DNA of 64,000 nucleotides from Pseudomonadota bacterium (GCA_024229515.1 JAAESI010000029.1:1-64000), one strand, 5' to 3'; positions 18,492 to 28,186 are shown, numbered from the stretch's first letter. Made by a program: numbers and translations. Notes: generated by a model from the letters alone, not told the origin.

Positions 18492-20201
18492 GTGACGGAG
18501 TCTGAGGGAGGCTGGAGGGAGCGGCTGCTGGCGAAGGTCCTCGACCTCGTCCCCGCCCAGCTCTTCGTCATCGACCGCGACGGCACGATCCTCGTCGCCA
18601 ACGAGGCCACCGCCCGATCCTTCGCCTCGACGGTCGAGGAGTTGGAAGGCTCCGACATCTTCGAGCTGCTGAGCCCCGAACGGGAGGAGTACGTCCGCCG
18701 GGAGTTGGCGCTGGTCCTGACTCGCGGCCAGGAGGTCCGCGACCTCGAAGACACCTACATCGACGCGACCGGCAGCCGGGTGGTCGTGCAGACGACCAAG
18801 GTCCCCCTGGTCCTGGACGACGGCAGCATCGCCATGCTCGGCATCAGCGTCGACGTATCCGAACAGCGGGCCGCCGAGGGGGCGCTCAAGCAGCGCGCCT
18901 TCTACGACCTGATCACCGGCCTCCCCAACCGCGAGCTGTTCGTCGAGCGGCTGCAGCATGCGCTCAAGCGCAGCACCCGCTCCGACGCCCCCACCTTCGC
19001 CCTCCTGTTCATGGATCTGGACTCGTTCAAGGAGGTCAACGACACCCTCGGCCACCTCGTGGGCGACCAGGTACTCGTCGAAACGGCCGCCCGACTGCAG
19101 CGCTGCGTGCGCCCTGCCGACACCGTCTCGCGCTTCGGCGGCGACGAGTTCGCGGTGCTGCTGGAGAGCGGCTCCCCGGAGAAGGCGGCTGCGACGGTCG
19201 CCGACCGCATCCACGGTGCGCTCGCGCTGCCCACCGACCTGGGGGATCACAAGCACTTCGTCTCGACCAGCATCGGCATCGCCGTGCCGGGGACCGACAC
19301 CACCGCCGGCGACCTGCTGCGCGACGCCGACGCGGCGATGTACGTCGCCAAGCAGGGGGGCCCGGGAAGGACCGAGTTCTTCTCGGAAGAGATCCGGTTG
19401 CAGGCGCGGCAGCACCTCGTGTTCAAGAACGAGCTTCAGCACGGTCTGATCCAGCGGCACCTGTTCCTGCAGTACCAGCCGATCATCCGACTGAACGACG
19501 GCGCCCTGCGCGGGTTCGAGGCGCTCGTGCGGTGGAAGCACCCCACCCGCGGGGTGGTGTCGCCGGCCGAGTTCCTCCCCGTGGCCGCCTCCTCGGGGCT
19601 GATGCCGAAGTTGGAGGGGCTCGTCCTGGACGAGGTCTGCCGCCAGCTGCGTCAGTGGATCGGCGCCGCCGCCCCCAAACGGTTCCGCGTCAGCATCAAC
19701 GTCTCCAGCGAGCAGCTGGCGCAGCGGTCGTTCGCCGACGATCTCGCGGCGGCGGTGCAGGAGAACGAGCTCCACCCCTCCTGGATCATCGTCGAGCTGA
19801 CCGAGTCCTCCCTCATCGAGAACGCGCCCGGCACCCGTTCGACCCTGAAGGCGCTTCGGGCGACGGGCGTGAAGATCGCCCTGGACGACTTCGGCACCGG
19901 CTTCTCGTCGCTGTCGCACCTGCATCGCTTCCCCATCGACATCATCAAGATCGACCGCTCCTTCACCTCGAACATCGAGCGGCACGACAAGCGTGCGCGC
20001 ATCCTCGCGGCGACCCTGCAGCTGGGCCGCGACCTGGGGCTGATGCTGACCGCCGAGGGGGTCGAGACCGAGGCGCAGCGGCAATGGCTGCGCGAGCACG
20101 GCTGCGACTACGGACAGGGCTGGCTGTTCGACCGGGCGCTCGATCCCGAGATCGTCGAGGAGCGGCTCGTCGACGGATGGCTCACCAGCCACGCAACCTG
20201 A
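18492..20201 (+). CDS. PAS-GGDEF-EAL cyclic-di-GMP turnover protein
   Basis: A 569-residue protein. An N-terminal PAS domain (about 10-125, FVIDRDGTILVANEAT) precedes a GGDEF domain with an intact RFGGDEF motif near residues 214-220 (cyclic-di-GMP synthesis) and an EAL domain with EALVRW at about 343, the DDFGTGFSS loop and TAEGVETEAQ (cyclic-di-GMP hydrolysis). Both catalytic motifs look intact, so the enzyme may be bifunctional, with direction set by the PAS sensor. No membrane segment is present from GTG 18492. The same frame is open upstream to 17394, so readthrough would give a membrane-anchored fusion with the permease remnant. Confidence 0.92.
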   Translation: MTESEGGWRERLLAKVLDLVPAQLFVIDRDGTILVANEATARSFASTVEELEGSDIFELLSPEREEYVRRELALVLTRGQEVRDLEDTYIDATGSRVVVQTTKVPLVLDDGSIAMLGISVDVSEQRAAEGALKQRAFYDLITGLPNRELFVERLQHALKRSTRSDAPTFALLFMDLDSFKEVNDTLGHLVGDQVLVETAARLQRCVRPADTVSRFGGDEFAVLLESGSPEKAAATVADRIHGALALPTDLGDHKHFVSTSIGIAVPGTDTTAGDLLRDADAAMYVAKQGGPGRTEFFSEEIRLQARQHLVFKNELQHGLIQRHLFLQYQPIIRLNDGALRGFEALVRWKHPTRGVVSPAEFLPVAASSGLMPKLEGLVLDEVCRQLRQWIGAAAPKRFRVSINVSSEQLAQRSFADDLAAAVQENELHPSWIIVELTESSLIENAPGTRSTLKALRATGVKIALDDFGTGFSSLSHLHRFPIDIIKIDRSFTSNIERHDKRARILAATLQLGRDLGLMLTAEGVETEAQRQWLREHGCDYGQGWLFDRALDPEIVEERLVDGWLTSHAT

Positions 20202-20224
20202 GCGACGATCGCCCCCCCGCGCGC

Positions 20225-20230
20225 TACTGT
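20225..20230 (+). promoter_or_regulatory. Putative -10 hexamer TACTGT for the M3 peptidase gene
   Basis: TACTGT ends seven bases before ATG 20238; no Shine-Dalgarno is present. Confidence 0.4.
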
Positions 20231-20237
20231 CCCGCCA

Positions 20238-21923
20238 ATGCTGAATCTCCCCCCCGCCTTTGCTGAGGTGAAGCCCCCCGAGCCGCACGACGCGGACGTG
20301 CGGGCCGCCTACGACGGCCTCTTCACCTCGATCGACGACGGCTCCCCGGTCGACCACGAGCTCCTGTCCCGCTGGGAGACGGTCCGCCGCTCGGTGGACA
20401 CGTGGACCGCGTGGGCGCGCCTTCGCTACCAACAGGACACCCGGGACGCCGGCCGCGTCGCCGACCGCAAACGCTCCGATGAGGTCTCGACGCTCACCAC
20501 GGAGCTCAACGCCGCCATCAAGATGCGCCTGCTCGATCCCACCCGCCGCGACGCCGCCGCCGCCCTCGTCGGCGAAGGCGCGTTGGCGCTGTGGCGGGCC
20601 GACTGCGCCGCCTTCGATCCCGCGATCACCGAGGCGCTGGTGGAAGAGAGCCGGCTGACGTCGGAGTACACCGCGCTGCTCGCCTCGGCGGAGATCCCGT
20701 TCGACGGCGAGGTGCTCGACCTGGTGACCATCGGCAAGCCCGCGGTAGGCCCCGATCGGGACACCCGCGAGCGCGCCTCCCGAGCCCGGTGGACGTGGTT
20801 CGACGCCCACCGTGCCCGCCTCGACGCGAACTTCGGCGAGCTGGTCGCGCTGCGCGACGGCATGGCCCACGCCCTGGGCCTCCCCGACTACACCGAACTG
20901 GGCTACCTGCAGATGCAGCGGGTGGACTACGACCGCAACGACGTCGAGCGATTCCGGGCCGAGGTCCGGCGCCGCGTGGTGCCCCTGGCGGCCCGCCTCC
21001 GCGAGGAGCAGCGGCAGTCCCTGGGGGTCGACACGCTGATGTCCTGGGACGAAGCGGTGGACGACCCCGCGGGGAGCCCCGAGCTCATCGGCGGCGCCGA
21101 GGGGCTGGCGGCCGGAGGCCAGCGCGCCTTCGACGGCCTCGACGACGAGATCGCGGCCTTCTACCGAATGATGAACGAGCGCGGCTACGTCGACCTGGGC
21201 GCCCGCCCGGGCAAAGCCGGGGGCGGCTTCTGCACCTGGCTGGCGGACCACAAGGTCCCGTTCGTCTACTGCGCCGGCAACGGCACCGACGGCGACGTGC
21301 GCACCCTGGTGCACGAGTTCGGCCACGCCTTCCAGGTCTGGTCGAGCCGCAACATCAAGCTCACCGACACGGTGTGGCCGACCTACGAGGGAGCCGAAAT
21401 CCACTCGATGGGGCTCGAGTTCCTCGCCTGGCCGACCATGGACGAGTTCTTCGGCGGCGAAGCCGACCGGTTCCGCCGCGGCCACCTCGTGCGCGCGCTC
21501 TGCTTCATCCCCTACGGCGTCGCCGTGGACCACTTCCAGCACCTCGTCTACGAGCGCCCCGAGGCGACTCCGGCGGAGCGCCACGCGATGTGGCAGGAGA
21601 TGGAGCGCACCTACCTTCCCTGGCGGGACTACGGCGACATGCCCCACGCCAGCGACGGCGGCTTCTGGCAGCGCCAGCGGCACATCTTCCGGTCGCCCTT
21701 CTATTACATCGACTACACCCTCGCGCAGACCTGCGCGCTGCAGCTGTGGGCCCGGTCGCTGGACGACCACCCCGGGACCATGGCGGCGTACCGGGAGCTC
21801 TGCACCCTCGGCGGCACCCAGCCGTTCCAGTCGCTGTGCGCCAGCGCGGGGCTGACCTCGCCGTTCGCGGAGGGCTGCCTGGACGGCGTCGTGGCGCGGG
21901 CGGAGGAGTGGCTCGCCCGCTGA
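20238..21923 (+). CDS. M3 family oligoendopeptidase (PepF/thimet type)
   Basis: A 561-residue cytosolic zinc peptidase that cleaves short peptides. HEFGH at about 359-363 supplies two zinc ligands and the catalytic glutamate. The third ligand is expected about 25 residues on, in YEGAEIHSMGLEFLAWP, which matches the M3 pattern E-x-x-S-x-x-x-E. The conserved C-terminal FYYIDYTLAQTCALQLW is characteristic of the PepF branch. Length and all-helical character fit the family. The start at 20238 is supported by the upstream hexamer and the absence of coding signal before it. It is not obviously linked to its neighbours. Confidence 0.92.
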   Translation: MLNLPPAFAEVKPPEPHDADVRAAYDGLFTSIDDGSPVDHELLSRWETVRRSVDTWTAWARLRYQQDTRDAGRVADRKRSDEVSTLTTELNAAIKMRLLDPTRRDAAAALVGEGALALWRADCAAFDPAITEALVEESRLTSEYTALLASAEIPFDGEVLDLVTIGKPAVGPDRDTRERASRARWTWFDAHRARLDANFGELVALRDGMAHALGLPDYTELGYLQMQRVDYDRNDVERFRAEVRRRVVPLAARLREEQRQSLGVDTLMSWDEAVDDPAGSPELIGGAEGLAAGGQRAFDGLDDEIAAFYRMMNERGYVDLGARPGKAGGGFCTWLADHKVPFVYCAGNGTDGDVRTLVHEFGHAFQVWSSRNIKLTDTVWPTYEGAEIHSMGLEFLAWPTMDEFFGGEADRFRRGHLVRALCFIPYGVAVDHFQHLVYERPEATPAERHAMWQEMERTYLPWRDYGDMPHASDGGFWQRQRHIFRSPFYYIDYTLAQTCALQLWARSLDDHPGTMAAYRELCTLGGTQPFQSLCASAGLTSPFAEGCLDGVVARAEEWLAR

Positions 21924-21973
21924 GGGCAGCGTTGCAACAGACTGCTACAGAAGAAGGGACGCCGGTCGATCCC

Positions 21974-21979
21974 TAGGGT
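21974..21979 (+). promoter_or_regulatory. Putative -10 hexamer TAGGGT for the beta-helix lipoprotein gene
   Basis: TAGGGT ends six bases before ATG 21986; no Shine-Dalgarno is present. Confidence 0.35.
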
Positions 21980-21985
21980 GGCGTC

Positions 21986-23222
21986 ATGCGCTCCCTCCTG
22001 ACCCTGACCGCCCTCCTCGCGCTGGTCGCGTGCAACTCCGACTACGGCATCGAGCTGCTCCCTTCGGGTGGCGAGGCGTTCGAGCCCGAGGGCGACGACG
22101 ACGATGACGAACCGGAGCCCGAGCCCGAGCCCGAGCCGGACCCCGATCCCTGCACGCCCATCGATCCCAGCGCCGTGGCGCTCGTCGGCGGCACCGGCTT
22201 CGCCACCATCCAGGCGGCCGATCGACGCGGCTCCTGACGGCGGCACCGTCGAGGTCTGCCCCGGCACCCACACCTTAGGCGCGACGCTGCGCATCGGCGA
22301 CGATCGCGACCTCGCCGTGGTCGCGGCCAACGGCGATCCCACCACCACTACGATCAGCGGCGGCGGCGCGCTCCGCCTGCTCACCGTCGACGACGCCCTC
22401 GCCGTGACGTTGGCGGACCTGACGCTGGCGGACGGCTTCAGCGGCTACGAAGGCGGCGGCGTGATGGTGGACGACACGGCCTCGTTCACGGTGCAGGACT
22501 GCACCTTCGTCGGCCACTTCGCCGACTACGGCGGGGGCGCGCTGTTCGTCGACGACGTGACCACGCTGACCATCACCGGCTCGACGTTCGTCGGCAACAC
22601 CTCGATGTACGAGGCGGGCGGCATCGAGTACTCGGGCATGCCCGGCGCGAGCATCGTCATCAGTGACACCAGCTTCGAGGCGAACTTCGCCGACTACGAG
22701 GGCGGCGCCATAGAGATCCAGCCCGGCGGCGGCAACTCGGTCACGGTCGCGATCACCAACGTCGAGTTCATCGACAACGAGGCCGGCTACTCCGGCGGCG
22801 GCCTCGCCATCGGCGGCGGGGGCACGGTCACCCTCGCGATGTCCGGCTCGGCGTTCATCGGCAACGACACCGACTACGAAGGCGGCGGGCTGCACATCGG
22901 CGGCTCGGGGCTGACGCTGGGCGGCACCGTCACCGACACCCTCTTCGACAGCAACTCGACCGACTACGAGGGCGGCGCGCTGGAGTTGGACGGCAACGTC
23001 AGCCTCACGGTCGCCGACTCGTGGTTCACCAGCAACGAGGTCCACGGCCCCTCGGGCGCCATCGAGGTGGACGACAGCTCCGTCTTCGTCGCCACCAACA
23101 CGGACTTCGGCACCGGGCTGACGGACAACTCGCCGGTCGACATCAACCACGGTGGGGTCGGCATCACCGGCCTGGGCGCGGGCGTCGACGTCACCTGCCC
23201 CGCCGGGGGGCTCTGCTACTAG
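21986..23222 (+). pseudogene. Beta-helix lipoprotein interrupted by a 1-nt frameshift
   Basis: ATG 21986 opens a lipoprotein (lipobox LVAC) with an acidic linker (GDDDDDEPEPEPEPEPDPDP) and the start of a right-handed beta-helix (VGGTGFATIQAA). The frame then reaches a stop at 22235-22237. An extra G near 22220 explains this: without it the text reads ATIQAAIDAAPDGGTVEVCPGTHT and continues to TAG 23220-23222. The downstream part has at least six repeats of a beta-helix rung (for example STFVGNTSMYEAGGIEYSG and SAFIGNDTDYEGGGLHIGG), typical of surface-exposed polymorphic-type repeat proteins. Intact it would have about 411 residues. It shares CTAG 23219-23222 as stop with the convergent GH18 gene. 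Confidence 0.75.
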
Positions 23223-24601
23223 CGGCGCCGCCGCACAGCCAGCAGCACCAGGAGCGTCAGGCCGAAGCTGCCCGAGCCCGACGCCGTGGCGCAGGCACAG
23301 CCGTCGCCGTCTCCGAACTGCGATCGAATCGCCTCGGCGTGCATCGGCGGCGTGAGGTCGTCGTCGTCCCCGGCGAGGTCGTCGTCGTCCCCGGCCGAGT
23401 CATCGTCGTCCGTCGCGTCGTCGTCGTCCCCGTCCACGCCTTCCCACTCCTGGACCAGCTCGCTGATCTCGCCCCAGAGCTCGGCGTCGCCATCGTCGTA
23501 GTTCAGGGCCCAGAAGCCGAAGCCGCCGATCCCTTCCTCCCACGCCATGGCCGCCTTGAGCACGATCGAGTCGACGTCCTCGCACCACAGCTGGTGCCAG
23601 GTGCCGCCGTCCTGCCAGGAGGTGTGCGGCGTCGCCGCGGCGTCGTCCCAGTCGAAGCCGTGGGTGGCGAACTGGTCCTGGCACGTGTCGAAGAACCGCG
23701 CCCAGTCATCCCCGCCGGCCAGCGACGTGCCCGGGACCTCGGGTCCCTCGGACTCCCAGTCGTGCCCGTACAGCGGCAGCCCCAGCACGATCTTGTCGGC
23801 GTTGTGGGCGCCGCCCCACTCCAGGTAGTCCTGCACGGACCAGCGCAGGGACCGAGAGCCCCACCGGTCGCTGCCGTCCAACGGCGCGTTGGGCTTCGGG
23901 TTCGACCACCCGCCCGCGAACGCGTAGCCCATGATGAAGAGCACGTCGGCGTAGGTGGCGAGTGCGTCGTAGTCCCACGCCCCCCCCCAGTCGACGGCCG
24001 GCGTGGCCATCGTCAGCAGGCTCCCCGGCTGGGCGTCGTCCATCGCCGCCCGGAGGTCCACGATGAACTCCACCATCAGGTCGCGGTCAGACGCGTTGAG
24101 CCCCTCGTAGTCGATGTCGATGCCGTCGCCGCCGCCCGCCACCATCGCGTCCACGAGGTTGGCGATCGCGTTCTGCGACGCCGTCGGGTTGTTCAGCAGC
24201 TCGGCCACGTCGTCCCCGCCGAACCGGGTCGTCGACAGCACCACCCGGGCGCCCGCCGCGTGCGCTGCGCCGATCACTTCCAGCGCCGCTTCGTCCCCCC
24301 AGCCGTGGTCGTTGCCCAGGCTCCCGTCGGCGTTCGTGTTCGTGCTGAACCAGGCGAGGATGTCGAGCGACTCCCAGGGGATGCTCGTCGGCTCGACCCA
24401 GTACGGCAGGTAGCCCATGACCGTGGGACCACCGACGCCGCGCGCCTCCCGCACCGCCAGTTGCTCCGGGGTCGGCCAGACCACCGAATCAGCCGCGAAC
24501 GTGGGCGCATCGGCGTGGGCCTCCAGCGCCTGCTGATGGACCGACGTCCAGCCTCCGAGGAGGGCAGCACCGAGGATCGCGATCAGGAGTCGGTTCGTCA
24601 T
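23219..24601 (-). CDS. Secreted GH18 (chitinase-like) hydrolase with Asp-rich linker and C-terminal sorting tail
   Basis: A 460-residue protein with an N-terminal signal peptide. The GH18 catalytic motif DGIDIDYE lies at 159-166 (D159, D162, D164 and the acid E166), and the TIM-barrel strand VMGYLPYWVE at about 61-70 starts the fold. Enzymes of this family cleave chitin or peptidoglycan-like beta-1,4-glycans, or act on spore/cell wall material. After the domain come DDDDATDDDDSAGDDDD-type repeats and a tail with Cys-x-Cys, a hydrophobic helix and a final RRRR, resembling MYXO-CTERM, so the enzyme is probably surface-attached. ATG 24613 is an alternative start; the hexamer at 24612-24617 favours 24601. 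Confidence 0.85.
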   Translation of the reverse strand: MTNRLLIAILGAALLGGWTSVHQQALEAHADAPTFAADSVVWPTPEQLAVREARGVGGPTVMGYLPYWVEPTSIPWESLDILAWFSTNTNADGSLGNDHGWGDEAALEVIGAAHAAGARVVLSTTRFGGDDVAELLNNPTASQNAIANLVDAMVAGGGDGIDIDYEGLNASDRDLMVEFIVDLRAAMDDAQPGSLLTMATPAVDWGGAWDYDALATYADVLFIMGYAFAGGWSNPKPNAPLDGSDRWGSRSLRWSVQDYLEWGGAHNADKIVLGLPLYGHDWESEGPEVPGTSLAGGDDWARFFDTCQDQFATHGFDWDDAAATPHTSWQDGGTWHQLWCEDVDSIVLKAAMAWEEGIGGFGFWALNYDDGDAELWGEISELVQEWEGVDGDDDDATDDDDSAGDDDDLAGDDDDLTPPMHAEAIRSQFGDGDGCACATASGSGSFGLTLLVLLAVRRRR

Positions 24602-24611
24602 CGCGGCCGGC

Positions 24612-24617
24612 ATGCTA
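24612..24617 (-). promoter_or_regulatory. Putative -10 hexamer TAGCAT for the GH18 gene
   Basis: TAGCAT on the minus strand ends ten bases before ATG 24601; the divergent gene starts at 24629, so the shared promoter region is very short. Confidence 0.3.
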
Positions 24618-24628
24618 TCAGCGCTTTC

Positions 24629-25207
24629 GTGTCTGTCTTGCCTGGATTTCTGGTCGGTCGAAGCGGGTTGAAGCTCGCCCTCGAAGGGAACCACCGCGAC
24701 TTCGAAGAGGCCGTCGTCACGAAGCTGACGAACGACACCTCCGCCGTGCTCGTGTGGGCCCCGCCGGACGAGGAGATCATCGTATGGCTGCGGCGCAAGA
24801 ACCTGTCGGACTGGCTCACCGAGGAGGTCGAGGCGACGCAGCTGGCGCGGGAAGGGCTGGACCGCCTCCTGGCCGACATCAACCTCGTCCCCCAGGTGAT
24901 CGACCAGCAGCACTCCGTGGCGCTGTTCGAGACCGACTCCGTCTTCAAGGCGTCGCTGCTGCTGGCGCCCGGGTTGCGCGCCAAGGTCGAGCCGCTGCTG
25001 GGCTGGCCGGTCTGCGCCGTGGCCCCCTGCCGCGACTTCGTGATGCTCTTCCGCGACGGCGACACGGACCTGATCCCGAAGCTCGCCGGCATCGTCGCGC
25101 ACGAGTACGAGGGCGACCCCAACCACTCGCTGACCACCGAAGTCCTGCGCGTGTGGGACGACGGCAAGCTCGAAGCCCTCGGCAGCTTCGCGGAGATCAA
25201 GTCGTGA
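24629..25207 (+). CDS. DUF1444/YtpQ-like protein
   Basis: About 192 residues from GTG 24629, or 179 from TTG 24668 which has a GAAGCGGG ribosome-binding site; the start is uncertain. The pattern of a DxxLxxAxxGLxxLL helix (TQLAREGLDRLLADI), a strand SVALFETDSVFKASLLLAP and then VCAVAPCRDFVMLF resembles the DUF1444 family, whose function is unknown. No signal peptide or metal site is visible. Its TGA overlaps the GTG of the hydrolase gene (GTGA), so the two are one translational unit. Confidence 0.6.
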   Translation: MSVLPGFLVGRSGLKLALEGNHRDFEEAVVTKLTNDTSAVLVWAPPDEEIIVWLRRKNLSDWLTEEVEATQLAREGLDRLLADINLVPQVIDQQHSVALFETDSVFKASLLLAPGLRAKVEPLLGWPVCAVAPCRDFVMLFRDGDTDLIPKLAGIVAHEYEGDPNHSLTTEVLRVWDDGKLEALGSFAEIKS

Positions 25208-26088
25208 GCGCCGTGCTGGACGCCTGGAAGGAGCGCGGGCAGTACGCCGACGTCTTCGGGCAGCAGATCTTCTACGTCGATGAAGGGCCCCGGGATGGGC
25301 CGGTGCTCCTGCTGCTGCACGGCTTCCCCACCTGCTCGTTGGACTTCGCCGGCGCGCTGCCGACGCTGACGGAGCGCTACCGCGTCATCGCCCACGACCA
25401 CCTGGGCTACGGGATCAGCGACAAGCCGATCGACGCGGCCTATTCGCTGCTGGAGCAGGCCGAGGTCGCGCTCGCCCTCTGGAAGCAGCTGGGGGTGACC
25501 CGCGCCCACCTGCTCGCCCACGACATGGGCACGTCGGTAGCGACGGAGATCCTGGCCCGCCGCGAGCGGCTGGGGATCGACGTCGAGCTGGCCTCGCTGA
25601 CCCTGTGCAACGGCAGCGTCTACATCGACATGGCCAGCCTGACGACGGTCCAGCAGCTGCTGCTGAGTGCCACCTGGGGGCCGATCGTGGCGCGGAAGAG
25701 CTCCCGCAAGTTCTTCGGCAAGCGCCTCCGCGGGGTCGTGGCCGATCCCAAGTCCCTCAGCGAAGACGAGCTGGACGCTCAGTGGGCCACCATCGAGTAC
25801 CAGGACGGCCGCCTGCGGGTGCCCGAGATCATCAAGTACATCCACGAGCGCACCCGGTTCGCGACGCGCTGGCACGGAGCGCTGCGTCGGCTGGACGTGC
25901 CCGCGCACGTGTTGTGGGGGCAGAAGGACCCGGTGGCGCTGCCGTCGATCGGGGACCGGCTCGCGGCCGAGATCCCGGGGGCGGAGTTCACTCCCCTGCC
26001 GACGCTGGGTCACTTCCCGATGGTGGAGGGGCCGGCCGAGTGGGCCTCGGCCGCCCTCCGGTTCCTTACGAGCGTCGACGCCGGCTGA
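25204..26088 (+). CDS. Alpha/beta hydrolase of the haloalkane dehalogenase/epoxide hydrolase branch
   Basis: A 294-residue cytosolic enzyme. The oxyanion-hole motif LLLLHGFPT (about 35-43) and the nucleophile elbow HDMGT with Asp at 107, instead of serine, place it with enzymes that form an alkyl-enzyme ester (dehalogenases, epoxide hydrolases) or related C-C hydrolases. The acid is expected around GQKDPVALP and the catalytic histidine in LGHFPMVEGP near the C-terminus. The substrate is unknown. GTG 25204 overlaps the previous stop. The 3' end overlaps the convergent M23 gene by 23 bp. Confidence 0.85.
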   Translation: MSAVLDAWKERGQYADVFGQQIFYVDEGPRDGPVLLLLHGFPTCSLDFAGALPTLTERYRVIAHDHLGYGISDKPIDAAYSLLEQAEVALALWKQLGVTRAHLLAHDMGTSVATEILARRERLGIDVELASLTLCNGSVYIDMASLTTVQQLLLSATWGPIVARKSSRKFFGKRLRGVVADPKSLSEDELDAQWATIEYQDGRLRVPEIIKYIHERTRFATRWHGALRRLDVPAHVLWGQKDPVALPSIGDRLAAEIPGAEFTPLPTLGHFPMVEGPAEWASAALRFLTSVDAG

Positions 26089-28171
26089 CCGGGGCGCCCA
26101 GGAGCATCGCCAGGGCGAGGGCCAGGAGCGATCCGCCCTGCGCGCCCGCGCCCGCCGCGGAGCAGCCCAGCAGGAACGTCGGGTGGTCCGGGTCGGTGTC
26201 CACGAAGCCCCAGTCCGGCGCGTCGTCGATGCCGTCGCCGTCGCTGTCCGGGTCGTCGATGTCGGGGGTTCCGTCGTTGTCGCTGTCGAGGTCGCGGAAG
26301 TCGGGCTGTCCGTCGCCGTCGCTGTCGTCGTCGCCTTCCCAGGCGTCCGTCAGGCCGTCGTTGTCGCTGTCGCGGTCGAGGTAGTCGGGGATGCCGTCAC
26401 CGTCCGTGTCGCGGGGCTGCTCGGCGAACAGGCCGGCCTCGAAGGCGTCGCTGATCCCGTCGTTGTCGCTGTCGAAGTCGGCGTAGTCGGGGAGGCCGTC
26501 ACCGTCGCTGTCGACGTTGCCCTCGATGGCGTCGGGGATGCCGTCGGCGTCGCTGTCGACATCCTGCATGTCCGGGATGCCGTCCAGGTCGGAGTCCAGC
26601 GGGAAGTCAGGGTCGGAGCCGACCTCGTCGCTGTCGGGGATGCCGTCGTTGTCCGAATCGGTGTCCATGGAGTCCATGAGCCCGTCGCCGTCGGCGTCGC
26701 CGGCGCCCTCGGCGGAGTCCGGCACGCCGTCGTTGTCGGAGTCGTCGTCCCACCAGTTGGGCACGCCGTCGCCGTCGGCGTCGCCATCACCCTCGAGGTA
26801 GTTGGGGATGCCGTCGCCGTCCGTGTCCATCGTCCACTGGCTGTCGTCCTCGAGCAGGTCGCCCTCGCCGTCGGTGGGGAGCACGCAGGCGCCGGTGGCG
26901 AGGGCGCAGGACTCACCGGAGGCACAGCCGATGTCCTGGCACTGGTTCTGGCAGGTGCCCGCGGGGCCGCAGATGAGCGAGCCGCTGCAGTCCGTCGACA
27001 GGGTGCAGGAGGAGCCGGCGATGCCGGAGTCGGCGGGGCCGATGTAGCGCCAGCGGACCGAGTCGAAGGCGACCGGCTTGCCGTCGTTGATCGTGCCGAG
27101 GTTGTTCGCCGTGACGTAGCCCTTGCTGCCGGCCATGAACTTCAGCGGCTGCCCGCCGAACAGCTCGACCCAGTCGCCCTCGCTTGCGCCCTGGTCGACG
27201 ACCTCGAAGGCGTGACCGCCCTGGAAGGCGATGTCGTAGACGGCGCTCGCGGTGAGGGCGACGTCCGTGCTGGGGACCTTCACGTCGACGGCCCACTTGC
27301 CCGGGTGGGGCACGTACGGCTGCCACTTGCCGACGGTCAGGGACTCGGCGCCCGTGAACGGCGCGGACGCAGCGAAGGACTCGCCGGTGGCGGTGTCGGT
27401 CTCGGTGCTGGAGCTGCCGTCCACCACGGCGAAGGCGGCGTCGCTGTCATCGGTGGCGATGTCGGCGTCGGTGCAGGGGTTGAAGCCGGGGTCAGGGGTG
27501 TCGCCCTCGGCGATGGAGCCTTCACCCGTGCAGGCGGAGCTGTCGACGCCCTGAAGCAGCGCGAAGGGGTCGATGCCGGCGTTGTAGGACTCCGGGTAGA
27601 TGGAGAAGTGGATGTGCGCCTGGGTGCCCGCGGCGTTGCCGGTGTCCCCGACGGTGCCGATGACGGCGCCCGCGGTGACGGACGCGCCGGCGGTGATGCC
27701 GGGGGCGATCGTCTCGAGGTGGGCCGAGTAGTAGTGCCAGCCGCAGCTGTCCTCGATGGTCACCCGGTTGCCGCCGATGCCGCTGTAGCCCGAGTTGTAG
27801 ATCGTGCCGCTGACGACGGCGATGGCGGGCGTGCCCTCCTGCGCGAACAGGTCGTTGCCGTAGTGGTCGCCGGCGATGAAGTCGGAGTTGTCCGGCGAGG
27901 ACGAGGGATGGGACGCGCACGTGAACGTCGTCGCGTTGCTGTCCCAACCGCCGTTGTGGGGGCCGCCGACCGGATAGAACTCCAGGTGCGGCGAGCAGGT
28001 CACGGGGTACCCGCGCGTCTCCAGTTCCTCGCCCGTCGGGCCGTGCCAACCGTGGGGCGGCTCCATCGGCGCCTCGGCGCAAGCGCCCAGCAGGGCGGCG
28101 AGCACCATGAGGAAGCCCATCGACAGGGCGTAGGGGGTCGCGAGGAGGGGATCAGACAGGCGGTACGACAT
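26066..28171 (-). CDS. M23 peptidase lipoprotein with thrombospondin type-3 repeats and C-terminal sorting tail
   Basis: A 701-residue envelope protein. It carries a signal with lipobox LLGAC (C31). The LytM/M23 domain has the expected residues: GDHYGND (H103, D107), H151 in HYYSAHL and HIH (H186, H188). M23 enzymes cut peptidoglycan peptide cross-links. Next comes a beta-rich carbohydrate-binding-like region, a cysteine-rich segment (about 390-445), and then 10 or more DxDGDGxPD TSP3 repeats that bind calcium. The end is GCSAAGAG-hydrophobic-RRRR. I chose ATG 28171 over 28186 because GGAGAAAG lies eight bases before it. Having both a lipobox and a C-terminal tail is odd. Confidence 0.88.
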   Translation of the reverse strand: MSYRLSDPLLATPYALSMGFLMVLAALLGACAEAPMEPPHGWHGPTGEELETRGYPVTCSPHLEFYPVGGPHNGGWDSNATTFTCASHPSSSPDNSDFIAGDHYGNDLFAQEGTPAIAVVSGTIYNSGYSGIGGNRVTIEDSCGWHYYSAHLETIAPGITAGASVTAGAVIGTVGDTGNAAGTQAHIHFSIYPESYNAGIDPFALLQGVDSSACTGEGSIAEGDTPDPGFNPCTDADIATDDSDAAFAVVDGSSSTETDTATGESFAASAPFTGAESLTVGKWQPYVPHPGKWAVDVKVPSTDVALTASAVYDIAFQGGHAFEVVDQGASEGDWVELFGGQPLKFMAGSKGYVTANNLGTINDGKPVAFDSVRWRYIGPADSGIAGSSCTLSTDCSGSLICGPAGTCQNQCQDIGCASGESCALATGACVLPTDGEGDLLEDDSQWTMDTDGDGIPNYLEGDGDADGDGVPNWWDDDSDNDGVPDSAEGAGDADGDGLMDSMDTDSDNDGIPDSDEVGSDPDFPLDSDLDGIPDMQDVDSDADGIPDAIEGNVDSDGDGLPDYADFDSDNDGISDAFEAGLFAEQPRDTDGDGIPDYLDRDSDNDGLTDAWEGDDDSDGDGQPDFRDLDSDNDGTPDIDDPDSDGDGIDDAPDWGFVDTDPDHPTFLLGCSAAGAGAQGGSLLALALAMLLGAPVSRRRRS

Positions 28172-28186
28172 CGTGGCTTTCTCCAT

